Positions 19,166-28,210 are shown, counted from the stretch's first letter. The stretch is 64,000 bases of DNA from Bifidobacterium saguinibicoloris (GCF_019331725.1 NZ_JAHBBF010000005.1:85533-149532), one strand, 5' to 3'. Notes: a model not told the origin generated them from the sequence alone. A program made the numbers and translations.

Positions 19166-20010
19166 AATCCCGTTCCCGCATCCAGGTTCTTCCGATTCTC
19201 GGCGTCCCGCTGCTGCATGGCGAAGATATGCTTCTGTGTTTCGATTTCGGCGCGCAACTGCTCTTCCGTCGGCAGGTAGAGCTTGTATTTCGCCGCGAAA
19301 AGCTGGTCGCTGTCATGCAGGACCGAATATCGGGCGATGTCTTCACTGGTTTCGGAACACAATACGATGCCGAGCGTCGGATTGTCCCCCGGTCCGCGCA
19401 TCCGTTCGTCGTACATGCGCACGTACATGTCCATCTGGCCTACATCCTGATGGGTGATTCGAGTGGTCTTCAGATCGATCAGCACGAAGCATTTCAGTAT
19501 GTAGTTGTAGAACACCAGATCGATGTAGTAGTCGTTCTCGTCCGTGTGGATGCGCTGTTGCCGTGCCACGAACGCATACCCCTTGCCCAGTTCCAACAGG
19601 AACTTCTGCAGGTTCGCGAGAATGCTGGATTCCAGCTTGGATTCGGTGAAATCCGTTTTGGGGTCGAGCCCCAGGTATTCGGCCACCACAGGGTTCTTGA
19701 TGAATTCCAGTTTGTCCTGCTGGTACGGCTCGGTCTTGGATTCCATCTCACGCCGCACGCGATCGGGATGCTGAGACAGCAGCATCCGCTCATAGTATTG
19801 CGTGTCGATGTTCCGGTTCAGCGTGCGTGAGCTCCAGTTCTGCGCCAGCGCCTCATGTTCGTACCAATTACGGGCTTTGGCGTCGGTGACGCGAAGCAGG
19901 CTGCGATAATGCGTCCATGTCAGCAGACCGGATTGTGCACGCAGTGCGTTCACAATCTCCGGGAACGCACGGTAGAACTGCACGCAGTAGTACAGTGTCC
20001 GCCGATTCAA
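19162..20010 (-). pseudogene. DUF1016 / YhcG-type PD-(D/E)XK nuclease, 5'-truncated
   Basis: Homologous to YhcG-family putative nucleases, usually about 340-380 residues. Only 282 remain. The frame opens at TTG with NRRTLYYCVQFYRAFPEIVN, which in relatives lies about 60-85 residues into the N-terminal domain, and an in-frame TGA is 18 bases upstream. The catalytic C-terminal domain is complete: ESSILANLQKFLLELGKGYAF, then DENDYYIDLVFYN and FVLIDLKT, supplying the D...(D/E)XK residues. The truncation point lies within about 30 bp of the ecfT stop codon, so this appears to be the edge of an inserted segment. It may still be translated, but I call it a probable remnant. Confidence 0.75.
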
Positions 20011-20037
20011 TCCCTTATGTCCGACTCACGCCCGCGA

Positions 20038-20982
20038 TCACGCGCCTTGGAAGGAGAAATGCCAGTAGCCGGTGTACACGGCCACGCCGAGCGCGATGAG
20101 CGGAATCGCCAGCGAGATCACGCAGAACACCGCGTCGATCGGATGCAGACGGCTCACGCGCGCCGCCGAACGCGGGCCCGTGCCGCCGAAACCGCGCGCC
20201 TCCATGGCGGTGGCGAGCTTCGTGGCGCGGCGGATGGACAGGACCAGCAGGCCGAACGCCTGCGAAAGCCCGCGCCGCACGGCGTTGCCGTCGCCAAGAC
20301 CACGCGAGCGACGGGACAATCCAAGCGCCCGCCAATCGTCCTGCAGCAGCGTGAACATACGCATGCCGGCGAGCCCGCCGTACACGAACCGGGGCGAGAA
20401 GTGCAGAATCTGCACGAGACCATCGGCCAGATCGGTGGGGTCGAGGCCGAGCGCGAGCACCACGCCAGGCACGGCGATGGCGAGCACGCGCAGGAACGTG
20501 GCGAGCGCCAGATACGTGGAGCCTTCGGACACCACGATCCATCCTGCGGAGAACCAGATGTCGCCGGAGGTGCGGCCGTACAGGAACACGGAGACGAAGC
20601 CGCCCACGGCGGCGATCCACACGGGCCAGGTGCTGCGGCATACACGCAGCGGGTTCACGCCGCCGATCCACAGCAGCAGCACCTCGAGCCCCAATGCCAC
20701 GGAGGCGGACACCACGTCGAGGCTGACGAACATGGGGATGCACATGAGCAGCGCGCCGATGATGCGCGCCACCGGGTTCACCTTCGCGATGAACCATGAG
20801 GGGGATGCGGGCCGAGCCGGTTCGCGGCGCGCCTCCGGCGGGGTGACGGGCACCGTGCCATCCGGATGCGCCGTCCGTCTCGCCGCCGTGGGGGAACCGT
20901 CCGTCTCGCCAGGGTGGCCGGCGACGGACACGGACGTATCGGCATCGGCCGGACGGACCGTAAGCCTGATGGAATCGCTCAT
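20038..20982 (-). CDS. ECF transporter transmembrane T component (YkoC-like)
   Basis: Energy-coupling-factor T protein that couples the ATPase to the S component, 314 residues. A hydrophilic N-terminus of about 60 residues precedes several membrane helices (IIGALLMCIPMFVSLDVVSA, ICWI and others). The conserved coupling segment is MEARGFGGTGPRSAA near residue 265. The start overlaps the stop of the double ATPase gene as ATGA. Together with the ykoD- and ykoE-like genes and the TPP riboswitch it forms a thiamine or hydroxymethylpyrimidine uptake operon. Confidence 0.92.
   Translation of the reverse strand: MSDSIRLTVRPADADTSVSVAGHPGETDGSPTAARRTAHPDGTVPVTPPEARREPARPASPSWFIAKVNPVARIIGALLMCIPMFVSLDVVSASVALGLEVLLLWIGGVNPLRVCRSTWPVWIAAVGGFVSVFLYGRTSGDIWFSAGWIVVSEGSTYLALATFLRVLAIAVPGVVLALGLDPTDLADGLVQILHFSPRFVYGGLAGMRMFTLLQDDWRALGLSRRSRGLGDGNAVRRGLSQAFGLLVLSIRRATKLATAMEARGFGGTGPRSAARVSRLHPIDAVFCVISLAIPLIALGVAVYTGYWHFSFQGA
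20166..20190. repeat. direct repeat of ecfT sequence, right copy (within ecfT)
   Basis: This is the native copy inside ecfT, encoding FGGTGPRS. It is identical over 25 bp with 19123-19147. Confidence 0.85.
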
Positions 20983-22547
20983 CGCGACGTCTCCCCCTTC
21001 GCGAAATCGAACATGATGCGCCGGGCGTGCAACGCCTCGACGAGCGGCTCGTCGTGCGTGACGACGATGACGGCGGAACCCTGGTCGCGCACGGCGGCGA
21101 TGAGGTCGACCATCTCACGCCATGTGGCGTAGTCCTGGCCGAAGGTCGGCTCGTCCATGACGAGAATCCTCGGCGCGCCGGCGAGCATCGAGGCGACGGA
21201 CAGGCGGCGCTTCTCGCCGCCGGACAGCGTGTACGGGTTGGCGGGCGCGAACCGGCTCAGGTTCATGCGTTCGAGCATGCGGTCCGCGATGGCGTACGCC
21301 TCCTCTTGGCTCGCACCGCGTGATTTCGGTCCGATGGCGACCTCGTCGCGCACGATCGGCGCGGCGAACTGGTGTTCGGGCTCCTGGAAGACCATGCCGA
21401 TGCGGCCGAGCAGTTCGCGGCTCCTCCATGCGTACGGTTCGTCGCCGCGGGTGCCTGCGGCGATATCGCCGCGGATGCGCACATGGCCGGCCAGCGGCTT
21501 GAGCAGGCCGGCAAGCGTCAGAGCGAGCGTGGATTTGCCGGCGCCGTTCGGCCCCATGAGGGCCGTGACCTCGCCGGCGAAGAATTCGAGATTGATGTGC
21601 GAGCCGAGCGCGATGCCGCGTCCGAAGCCCAGATCCTCGGTGACGAGCACGGGTTCCTCGCCGTCCGCACGGACCGTGTCCGTGGCGGACCGTCCGTTGC
21701 GCGGAACGCCGCCATCCTCCGTGTCGAAGGAGGCGAGCCGGACGTCGCCGTGACGGCCGGGGCCGCGGTCCGGGATGGGCCGTCCGGGCACCCACGCCCC
21801 GCCTTGCGCGAGCAGGTCGCCGTATTCGCCGAACACCTGTTCGGGGGTACCGTCGGTGATGACGCCGCCCACGTGGGAGTCTGGGTCGGGATGTCCGATG
21901 ACGACGACGCGGTCGATGAGGTCCATCCATACGTCGATGTGGTGTTCGACGACGACCATGGTCTGGCCGGTGCGTTCGAGCACGTCGTGTACCGCGTCAT
22001 GCACTTCGGTGACGCCGTCCGGGTCGAGGTTCGCGGTGGGTTCGTCGAGCAGCAGGAGGCCCGGCTGCATGGCGAGCACGCCGGCGAGCGCGAGACGCTG
22101 CCGCTGCCCGCCGGACAGGTGGCGCGTGGACCGGTCGAGGTCGATGTCCTTGAGGCCGACCAGGTCGAGCGATTCGCGCACGCGCCGCCAGGTCTCGTCG
22201 CGTGGGACGTCGAGGTTCTCGCAGCCGAAGGCCGCGTCGTCGCCCACGCGTTCGAGGATGATCTGCGAATCCGGGTCCTGCAGGACGAGGCCCGCCTTGC
22301 CGCGTGCGACGCCGGCTTCGACGCCGTCGATGGTGAGCGAGCCTTCCTGTTCGCCTTCGTCGGATCCGCCGAGCACGCCGGCCAGTCCGGCCATGAACGT
22401 GCTTTTGCCGGCGCCGGAGGCCCCGAGGAGCAGCACGTGCTCCCCGGGCTGGATGGTCAGATTGATGTCACGCAGCGCGAAGTCCTTGCGCGTGGTGTGG
22501 CGCCAACCCCATCCCTTCGCTTCGACGCCGGCGGGGGTGATGCGCAT
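20979..22547 (-). CDS. ECF transporter ATPase with two fused ABC domains (YkoD-like)
   Basis: Energises thiamine/HMP import. The real start is ATG 22545-22547 (MRITPAGVEAKGWGWRH), overlapping the S-component stop as TGATG, although the frame stays open much further up. Length 522 residues. Domain 1: Walker A LLLGASGAGKST, signature LSGGQRQRLALAG, Walker B LLLLDEPTANLD. An acidic Gly/Asp-rich linker follows. Domain 2: ALMGPNGAGKSTLA, LSGGEKRRLSVAS, ILVMDEPTFGQD. Both sites look catalytically intact. The operon is riboswitch - S - A(A) - T. Confidence 0.94.
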   Translation of the reverse strand: MRITPAGVEAKGWGWRHTTRKDFALRDINLTIQPGEHVLLLGASGAGKSTFMAGLAGVLGGSDEGEQEGSLTIDGVEAGVARGKAGLVLQDPDSQIILERVGDDAAFGCENLDVPRDETWRRVRESLDLVGLKDIDLDRSTRHLSGGQRQRLALAGVLAMQPGLLLLDEPTANLDPDGVTEVHDAVHDVLERTGQTMVVVEHHIDVWMDLIDRVVVIGHPDPDSHVGGVITDGTPEQVFGEYGDLLAQGGAWVPGRPIPDRGPGRHGDVRLASFDTEDGGVPRNGRSATDTVRADGEEPVLVTEDLGFGRGIALGSHINLEFFAGEVTALMGPNGAGKSTLALTLAGLLKPLAGHVRIRGDIAAGTRGDEPYAWRSRELLGRIGMVFQEPEHQFAAPIVRDEVAIGPKSRGASQEEAYAIADRMLERMNLSRFAPANPYTLSGGEKRRLSVASMLAGAPRILVMDEPTFGQDYATWREMVDLIAAVRDQGSAVIVVTHDEPLVEALHARRIMFDFAKGETSR

Positions 22548-23140
22548 CAGACGCGCGCCTCGGCACGGCCGGAGGCGAAGCGGTCGAGCGCGCCGGTGGC
22601 GGCGAGCGCACGCTGCACGCCGAGCATGACGACGCCGATGATGATGCCGGAAAGGATGGAGGTGACGAGGTAGACGGCCACGTAGCCGGCGCTCCAGGCC
22701 GGGTGGGTGGCCCAGTAGTAGGCCCAGCAGCCCACGGCGGCGAGCGCGCCGGACAGCATGATGGTGCCGATGTTCCACTTCTTCCACATGAAGATCGCGA
22801 AGGCGATCTCGGCGCCGAGGCCCTGCAGGATGCCGACGATGAGCGAGCCGCCGACGCCCCACTGGTTGCCGAGCGTGAGCTCGAGGAACGCGGCGAGCGT
22901 CTCGGCGAACAGGGCGGCGCCCGGCTTGCGCACGATGATCGCGGCGAGCGGGCCGGCGAACAGCCAGAAGCCGTTGAGCAGGCCTTCGAAGCCCGGGGTG
23001 ACGGCGCCGAAGATCTCCAGCGGGACGGCGCAGACGACGTCCCAGCCCCAGAAGATGACGCCGGATGCGACGGCGATGACGGCGGTGACGACGATGTCGA
23101 CGACGCGCCACTTGTAGTTGGCCTTGGCCACTTCAGCCAT
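22547..23140 (-). CDS. ECF transporter S component, YkoE family (thiamine/HMP)
   Basis: Membrane substrate-binding subunit, 197 residues. MAEVAKANYKWRVVDIVVTA begins a YkoE-like pattern, with WGWDVVCAVPLEIFGA, PGFEGLLNGFWLFAGPLAAI and IVGILQGLGAEIAFAIFMW; five to six hydrophobic helices. The start at ATG 23138-23140 has AGAGGAAAGGCACAACC upstream. A TPP riboswitch precedes it, so thiamine or its pyrimidine precursor is the likely cargo; B. subtilis YkoE is the named precedent. Confidence 0.92.
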   Translation of the reverse strand: MAEVAKANYKWRVVDIVVTAVIAVASGVIFWGWDVVCAVPLEIFGAVTPGFEGLLNGFWLFAGPLAAIIVRKPGAALFAETLAAFLELTLGNQWGVGGSLIVGILQGLGAEIAFAIFMWKKWNIGTIMLSGALAAVGCWAYYWATHPAWSAGYVAVYLVTSILSGIIIGVVMLGVQRALAATGALDRFASGRAEARV

Positions 23141-23187
23141 GGTTGTGCCTTTCCTCTCTCAACAAGGCACGGGTGAAGGTAAGAGCG

Positions 23188-23279
23188 ACAATTCCGCGGC
23201 CGGCATTGCCCGGCGGCGTCCCATCGGTCGAAACCCGTTCAGGTCTCCTCTCAGCCGCCTTGTGGCAGCTCCCGTGTCA
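23188..23279 (-). promoter_or_regulatory. TPP riboswitch (THI element)
   Basis: On the minus strand the leader contains GACACGGGAGCTGCC, then GGCGGCTGAGAGGAGACC, TGAACGGG and, after a variable loop, CCGGGCAATGCCGGC followed by GCGGAA. CTGAGA, the GAAC segment and CGGGnAATGCCGG are the conserved TPP-binding blocks. It lies about 50 bp before the ykoE-like start. Location close to the start suggests control of translation or of a nearby terminator; the mechanism is not clear from sequence. Confidence 0.87.
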
Positions 23280-23294
23280 GCTCCTCACCATAAA

Positions 23295-23334
23295 TGACGT
23301 AGCCGACGAAATCAAGACTCCGTCGGCTACGTCA
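23295..23334. terminator. terminator hairpin after the dipeptidase gene
   Basis: Perfect 14-bp arms tgacgtagccgacg (23295-23308) and cgtcggctacgtca (23321-23334), followed on the minus strand by TTTATGG. It lies between the dipeptidase stop and the thiamine riboswitch and should insulate the two. Confidence 0.8.
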
Positions 23335-23357
23335 CATGGAGCGTCCGTGGGGACGCG

Positions 23358-24725
23358 TCACCTGCCGAGCTTGGCGAGCAGCAGCGCCTCGGTGATGACG
23401 TTGTTCTTGAGTCCCGACAGCGAAATGGACTCGTTGGGGCTGTGCGCGTTGGCCTTCGGATCCTCCGGTCCGGTGACGAGCACCTGCGCGGAGGGGAAGA
23501 GGCGCTGCAGTTCGGGGATGAACGGGATGGAGCCGCCTTCGCCCTTGTTGATGGGGGCGACGCCGAACGCCTCCTCCATCGCCTCGAGCGCGTCCTTGGT
23601 GGCGACGGCGTCCGGATCCATCGCCCAGCCCATGCCGTTCTCGAGCTTCACGACCTCGATCTCGGCGCCGAACGGCGGGTTGGAGACGAGGAAGTCGGCG
23701 AGCGCGTCCTGCGCCTCTTCGGGCCGCTGGTTCGGGGCGGTCCTCAGGGACAGGCGGAAACGGGTCTCGGGGCTGATCACGTTGAACGAGCCCTCGACCG
23801 GATGCGCGTCGAAGCCGATGACGGTGAGGCTCGGCTTGGTCCACAGGCGGGAGGCGAGCGAGCCGGAGCCGGCGAGCGTGTAGGAGTCGACGATGCCGGC
23901 GTCCTCGCGCACGGTCTTCTCGTCGAGGTCGCGCTGGAGTCCGCCGATCGGCTCCTCGGCGGCGACGCCAGGCACGGCGAGGTCGCCGTTGCCGTCGTAC
24001 AGGGAGGAGATGAGCATCGCGGCGAGCGTGTTGGAATCGAGGATCGGACCGCCGTACTGGCCGGAGTGGACCGGGTGCTTGAGGGCGCGCACGGTCACGT
24101 CGACGCATGTGTTGCCCCTGAGCGAGGTGGTGAGGGACGGGATGTCGGCGGACCAGTTGCCGGAGTCGGCCACGATGATGACGTCGGAGGCGAATTCGTC
24201 CTTGTGGGCTTCGATGAACGGGATGAAGCTGGGCGATCCCATCTCCTCCTCGCCTTCGATGAAGATCTTCACGTTGACGTGCAAGTCGTCGCCCAGGGCC
24301 TTGAGGGCGCCGGAATGGATGGCGATGCCGCCGCCGTCGTCCGCGGAGCCGCGGCCGTAAAGGCGGCCGTCGACCTCGGTGCCGACGAACGGGTCGGTGT
24401 CCCATGCGGCCGGGTCCGGCACGGGCTGCACGTCGTGGTGCGCGTACAGGAGCACGGTGGGGGCGTCCGGGTCGACGATGCGCGAGCCGATGACCTCCCA
24501 TGCGCCCGGGGTGCCGTCCGGGTTGGTGGACTGGACGACCTTCGCGTCGACGCCGACCTCGCGCATCTGTTCGGCGACGAATTCGGCTGACCTCCTCATG
24601 TGTTCGCCGGTGATGCCCTTGGCGGACACCGAGCCGAGCGCGATCTTGCGGTTGAGCACGTCGACGATGCGGTTCCAGTCCGCCTCCACGCGCGCGCGGA
24701 TCTCGTCCACGGTCGGTTGTGCCAT
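23358..24725 (-). CDS. M20-family metallo-dipeptidase
   Basis: Zinc dipeptidase acting in the cytoplasm on short peptides. 455 residues from ATG 24723-24725 (MAQPTVDEIRARVEADW), chosen because AAGGAGGTCATCG precedes it; the frame is open further upstream without a signal. Metal and catalytic motifs of the M20 family: LLYAHHDVQPV (about 95), GRGSADDGGGIA (about 128) and EGEEEMGSPSF (about 162), then GFDAHPVEGSFNVI in the lid region and the final zinc-ligand region near NKGEGGSIPFI. It is divergent from the DUF3043 gene. Confidence 0.93.
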   Translation of the reverse strand: MAQPTVDEIRARVEADWNRIVDVLNRKIALGSVSAKGITGEHMRRSAEFVAEQMREVGVDAKVVQSTNPDGTPGAWEVIGSRIVDPDAPTVLLYAHHDVQPVPDPAAWDTDPFVGTEVDGRLYGRGSADDGGGIAIHSGALKALGDDLHVNVKIFIEGEEEMGSPSFIPFIEAHKDEFASDVIIVADSGNWSADIPSLTTSLRGNTCVDVTVRALKHPVHSGQYGGPILDSNTLAAMLISSLYDGNGDLAVPGVAAEEPIGGLQRDLDEKTVREDAGIVDSYTLAGSGSLASRLWTKPSLTVIGFDAHPVEGSFNVISPETRFRLSLRTAPNQRPEEAQDALADFLVSNPPFGAEIEVVKLENGMGWAMDPDAVATKDALEAMEEAFGVAPINKGEGGSIPFIPELQRLFPSAQVLVTGPEDPKANAHSPNESISLSGLKNNVITEALLLAKLGR

Positions 24726-24857
24726 CGATGACCTCCTTATATATAGGTGACGGTGCTGCGCCGACGCCGCCCGGCCGTCGCACGCGGGGCTCCGTAGCCC
24801 CCGTATGACGCCGTTCCGCGGCCATGGCGCGTCCAGACGCCACCGTAACCTGCAAGC

Positions 24858-25478
24858 ATGACATGGAACCCGTTCAAGAAGAAGGAGACGGCCCAGGAGC
24901 CCGTCGACGCCGCGGCGTCGAAGCCGGTGAAGAAGGACCGCACGAAGAACGCCCCCACCCCGAAGATGAAGGACGCGCAGGCCGCCGGCATCCGTCCGCT
25001 GGTGCCGGCCGACCGCAAGGCCAGCGCGAAGGCCGCGAAGGCCCGTCTGCGCGAGCGTGAGAACGTCGAATACGAGGCGATGCAGAAGGGCGACCTCAAC
25101 CACATGCCCAAGTCGGAGCGTCTCCCTTGGCGCATCTACATCCGCGACTATGTGGACGCCCGCTTCAACATCGGCGAGTTCTTCATCCCGGTGGCGTTCG
25201 CCATCCTCATCGGCTCGATGGTCATCACCACCGTGGCCCAGAGCGCCATGGCCTCAATGGTCATGATGATCCTCATGTACGCGTACCTGCTCGGCGTCGT
25301 CATCGACGTGTGGATCATGTGGCGCGGACTCAAGAAGAAGCTCATCGCCAAGTACGGCGAGAAGTCCGTGGCCAAGGGCACCCGCTCCGCCTCGTACGCG
25401 TGGAGCCGCGCCATCCAGATCCGCCGCTGGAGGCTCCCGAAGCCCCGCTACGACAAGCGCGGCCACTGGCCGGAGTGA
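24858..25478 (+). CDS. DUF3043 membrane protein
   Basis: Function unknown; the family is conserved in Actinobacteria. 206 residues: a highly charged Lys-rich N-terminus (MTWNPFKKKETAQEP, then KNAPTPKMKDAQAAGIRPL), the conserved LPWRIYIRDYVDARFNIGEF, two membrane helices (IPVAFAILIGSMVITTVA and MASMVMMILMYAYLLGVVID), and a basic tail ending with KPRYDKRGHWPE. Monocistronic, ended by an unusually long hairpin. Confidence 0.9.
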   Translation: MTWNPFKKKETAQEPVDAAASKPVKKDRTKNAPTPKMKDAQAAGIRPLVPADRKASAKAAKARLRERENVEYEAMQKGDLNHMPKSERLPWRIYIRDYVDARFNIGEFFIPVAFAILIGSMVITTVAQSAMASMVMMILMYAYLLGVVIDVWIMWRGLKKKLIAKYGEKSVAKGTRSASYAWSRAIQIRRWRLPKPRYDKRGHWPE

Positions 25479-25509
25479 TTCCGGCGACATCGGACGCACC
25501 CCACCCATG

Positions 25510-25552
25510 CAAGGCTCCCGCAGCCGGCCATCCGCCGGCTGCGGGAGCCTTG
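25510..25552 (+). terminator. long terminator after the DUF3043 gene
   Basis: 19-bp perfect arms (25510-25528, starting caaggctcccg, and 25534-25552, ending cgggagccttg) with a 5-nt loop, followed by TTCGTC. Very stable; it sits 31 bp after the DUF3043 gene. Confidence 0.85.
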
Positions 25553-25596
25553 TTCGTCCGGCGGCGAACCCGCCCGCGCCGGCTACCATGGACGAT

Positions 25597-27147
25597 ATGA
25601 CCGAAGAGCACACGAACGAAGCATTCGACATCGTCATCATCGGCGCCGGCCCGGGAGGATACTCCACGGCGCTGCGCGCCGCCGAACTCGGCAGGAAGGT
25701 GGCGCTCATCGAACGCGACGCCACCCTCGGCGGCACCTGTCTCAACCGCGGGTGCATCCCCTCCAAGGCGCTCATCACCGCCACCCACACCATCGACACC
25801 GTCCATCGGGCCGCCGAACTCGGCGTGCAGGCGCGCGTGGACGGCATCGACTACGGCACCCTGCGCGACTACCGTCTCCACGTGGTCGACACGATGACCG
25901 GCGGACTGGCCGCGCTCCTCGCGCACCGCGGCGTCACCGTGCTGCGCGGCGAAGCCGTCGACCTCGCCGTCATCGCCGGAACGCCGGCGGCCGAAGCGGC
26001 CGGAGCATCCGAAGACGGTCCCGCCGCCAATCTCGCCGTCACCATCCGCGCCACGGACGGCACGGCCGTCGAACGCTACCGCAGGGCCGGCAAGGCCGAA
26101 CCGCTAGCTGAAACCGTCACCGTGACCGCCGGCGACGTCGTGCTCGCCACCGGCGCACACCCGCGGCCGCTGCCCGGCAACCCGTTCCACGGCGCGCTCA
26201 TCGACTCCACGCAGGCACTCGAACTCGACGAATTCCCCTCCTCCGCCGTCATCGTCGGCGCCGGCGCCGTCGCCATCGAATTCGCCTCCATGTGGAACGC
26301 CGCCGGCGTGGACGTCACCATCCTCATCCGCAAGGACCGCGTCCTGTCCGGCTGGAACCGGCGCACCGCCGTCACCCTCACGCGCGAACTCATCCGCCAG
26401 GGCGTCCATGTCGTGAAGGGCACAGCCGTCACGCGCGTGGAAACCGGAGCAAACCTCGGCGCCACCGTCCACTACACCATCGGCGACGACCCCGCGGAAC
26501 ACCAGGCGTACGGCGAGATCGTGCTCGCCGCCATCGGCCGCGACCCGAACACCGGGTTCGACTGGCTCGCCCGCGCCGGCGTCACGCTCGACGGACACGG
26601 CTACGTGGTCACCGACCCACTCGGACGCACGCACGTGCCGAACGTGTGGGCCGTGGGCGACATCGTCGCCGGACACGCGCTCGCGCACCGCGCGTTCGAA
26701 CAGGGCGTCACCGTGGCCGAGGCCATCGCCGGACTCGACCCGAAGCCGGTGGACGAGACCACCGTCCCCCAGGTCGTGTTCTCCCATCCGGAGGCCGCCT
26801 GCGTGGGCCTCACCGGGCAGGAGGCCACGGCGGACCCGGACCTCAACGACGTCACCGAGACCTCGTATCCGATGCTCGGCAACGCGCGCATGCTCATGAG
26901 CGGCGTCGGCGGATCCATGACCATCGTCAGCGGCGCACGGGCCGACCGCCCGGACACGCCCGTGGTGCTCGGCGTGCACATCGTCGCCCCCGTCGCCTCC
27001 GACCTCATCGCCGAAGCCGAACAGCTCGTCGGCAACCGCGTGCCGTTGAGTGAGGCGGCACGGCTCATCCACCCGCATCCCACGTTCAGCGAGACCCTGG
27101 GCGAAGCCCTGCTCAAGGCCGACGGGCGCCCGTTGCACACGCGTTGA
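25597..27147 (+). CDS. lpd: dihydrolipoamide dehydrogenase-family flavoprotein
   Basis: FAD-dependent disulfide reductase, 516 residues from MTEEHTNEAFDIV; an ATG three codons earlier (25588) is equally possible. FAD fold IIGAGPGGYS near residue 14, redox-active cysteines in GGTCLNRGCIPSKAL (about 44), NAD-binding VGAGAVAIEFASM (about 215), FAD-binding GDIVAGHALAH, and the dimer-interface catalytic HPHPTFSE near residue 488. All catalytic parts are intact. No lipoyl-dependent dehydrogenase genes are nearby; bifidobacteria generally lack pyruvate dehydrogenase, so the partner is unclear. It may act on another disulfide or serve a glycine-cleavage type complex. Confidence 0.9.
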   Translation: MTEEHTNEAFDIVIIGAGPGGYSTALRAAELGRKVALIERDATLGGTCLNRGCIPSKALITATHTIDTVHRAAELGVQARVDGIDYGTLRDYRLHVVDTMTGGLAALLAHRGVTVLRGEAVDLAVIAGTPAAEAAGASEDGPAANLAVTIRATDGTAVERYRRAGKAEPLAETVTVTAGDVVLATGAHPRPLPGNPFHGALIDSTQALELDEFPSSAVIVGAGAVAIEFASMWNAAGVDVTILIRKDRVLSGWNRRTAVTLTRELIRQGVHVVKGTAVTRVETGANLGATVHYTIGDDPAEHQAYGEIVLAAIGRDPNTGFDWLARAGVTLDGHGYVVTDPLGRTHVPNVWAVGDIVAGHALAHRAFEQGVTVAEAIAGLDPKPVDETTVPQVVFSHPEAACVGLTGQEATADPDLNDVTETSYPMLGNARMLMSGVGGSMTIVSGARADRPDTPVVLGVHIVAPVASDLIAEAEQLVGNRVPLSEAARLIHPHPTFSETLGEALLKADGRPLHTR

Positions 27148-27219
27148 ACGGCCTGCGGGCACGCATGCTGATAGAATCTGTGGCCAGTATGCGCAAATTC
27201 GACATCCAAGCGAGGAAGA

Positions 27220-28005
27220 ATGGCTGACAAGGACGAGAAGAAGGACAAGAAGCCGGGGACGATCAAGCAGATCATCCAGATCTTCAAGTACACGTACAAG
27301 GAGGACAAGCAGCTGCCGTGGCTGCTCGCCGGCGTGATCCTCGCCCCGGTGGTCGTGGGCGTGGTGCTCGGCCTGATCTTCCAGTGGAACTGGCTCAACT
27401 GGATCTTCATCATGGCCGCCTTCATCATGCTCGGCCTCCTGTTCGGCACGATGACGCTCACCAACCGCGCGGACAAGGTCGGCTACCGTCAGCTCGAAGG
27501 CCGTCCCGGCGCCGCCATCAGCGTGCTCAGCAACATGAACAAGGCCGGCTTCACCTTCCCCGAACAGCCCGTGTGGATCGACGCGCGCACCAAGGACGCC
27601 ATCTGGCGCGGCACCGGCTACAACGGCATCTACCTGCTCGGCGAAGGCAACTACACGAACGTCAAGCGCAACATGGAGCGTCAGGAGCACGCCATCAAGG
27701 GCGTGACCGCCGGCTCCTCCATCCCCGTGTACCGCATCATCGTGGGCACCGGCGAGAACGAGACCCGTCTTAAGGACCTGCGCAAGACCATCACCCGCCA
27801 GAAGAGCTACGTACCCACCAACCACTCCAACGCGCTCATGAGGAAGCTGCACCCGCGCCGCCGCTTCATGCTCACCAAGGAGGAGCTCGGCGTGCTCAAC
27901 GACCGCCTGCGCACCCTCCAGCAGAAGTCCGGCTACGGCATCCCCAAGGGCATCGACCCGAACCGCATGCAGAAGGTCAGCCGCCGCGCCATGCGCGGAC
28001 GCTGA
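27220..28005 (+). CDS. DUF4191 membrane protein
   Basis: Function unknown; actinobacterial family often near glnA and lipoate genes. 261 residues: a lysine-rich start (MADKDEKKDKKPGTIKQI), two close membrane helices (LPWLLAGVILAPVVVGVVLG and WIFIMAAFIMLGLLFGTM), and a cytoplasmic C-terminal domain with AISVLSNMNKAGFTFPEQP and a basic HPRRRFMLTKEEL segment. The ribosome binding site is AGCGAGGAAGA. Its position between lpd and glnA matches the conserved order seen in other actinobacteria. Confidence 0.9.
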   Translation: MADKDEKKDKKPGTIKQIIQIFKYTYKEDKQLPWLLAGVILAPVVVGVVLGLIFQWNWLNWIFIMAAFIMLGLLFGTMTLTNRADKVGYRQLEGRPGAAISVLSNMNKAGFTFPEQPVWIDARTKDAIWRGTGYNGIYLLGEGNYTNVKRNMERQEHAIKGVTAGSSIPVYRIIVGTGENETRLKDLRKTITRQKSYVPTNHSNALMRKLHPRRRFMLTKEELGVLNDRLRTLQQKSGYGIPKGIDPNRMQKVSRRAMRGR

Positions 28006-28033
28006 CGCCGTTCCCGGCGCACAAGGCGAAGAC

Positions 28034-28067
28034 AGGACCCCGGTCATCCGCGGATGGCCGGGGTCCT
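28034..28067 (+). terminator. terminator after the DUF4191 gene
   Basis: Arms aggaccccggtcat and atggccggggtcct form a near-perfect 14-bp stem with a short loop, followed by TCGCG. It lies 29 bp past the stop. Confidence 0.75.
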
Positions 28068-28159
28068 TCGCGTATCCGGCCGCACGCGTCCGCTTTCTGG
28101 ACGGACACCGGCGGCGTCCATCGCCCGGCACACCCCGCCGAAACGCGCCATCGCAACGA

Positions 28160-28210
28160 TTGACAACCTGCGTTACCGGCCACGAAACATTCTCGTAACC
28201 GAAGTTTCGA
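28160..28210 (+). promoter_or_regulatory. glnA upstream region with GlnR-like half-sites
   Basis: gttac at 28172-28176 and gaaac at 28184-28188 are followed by gtaac at 28195-28199 and tttcg at 28205-28209. This resembles the actinobacterial GlnR pattern (GTnAC-n6-GAAAC repeated), but the first spacing is 7 instead of 6. A TTGACA hexamer lies at 28160-28165. Assignment to a nitrogen regulator is tentative. Confidence 0.4.

Noticed and set aside
22548..23111. Long upstream extension of the double ATPase frame, rich in Arg and His
   Set aside because: It is the shadow of the YkoE-like S component in another frame; a proper ATG overlaps that gene's stop.
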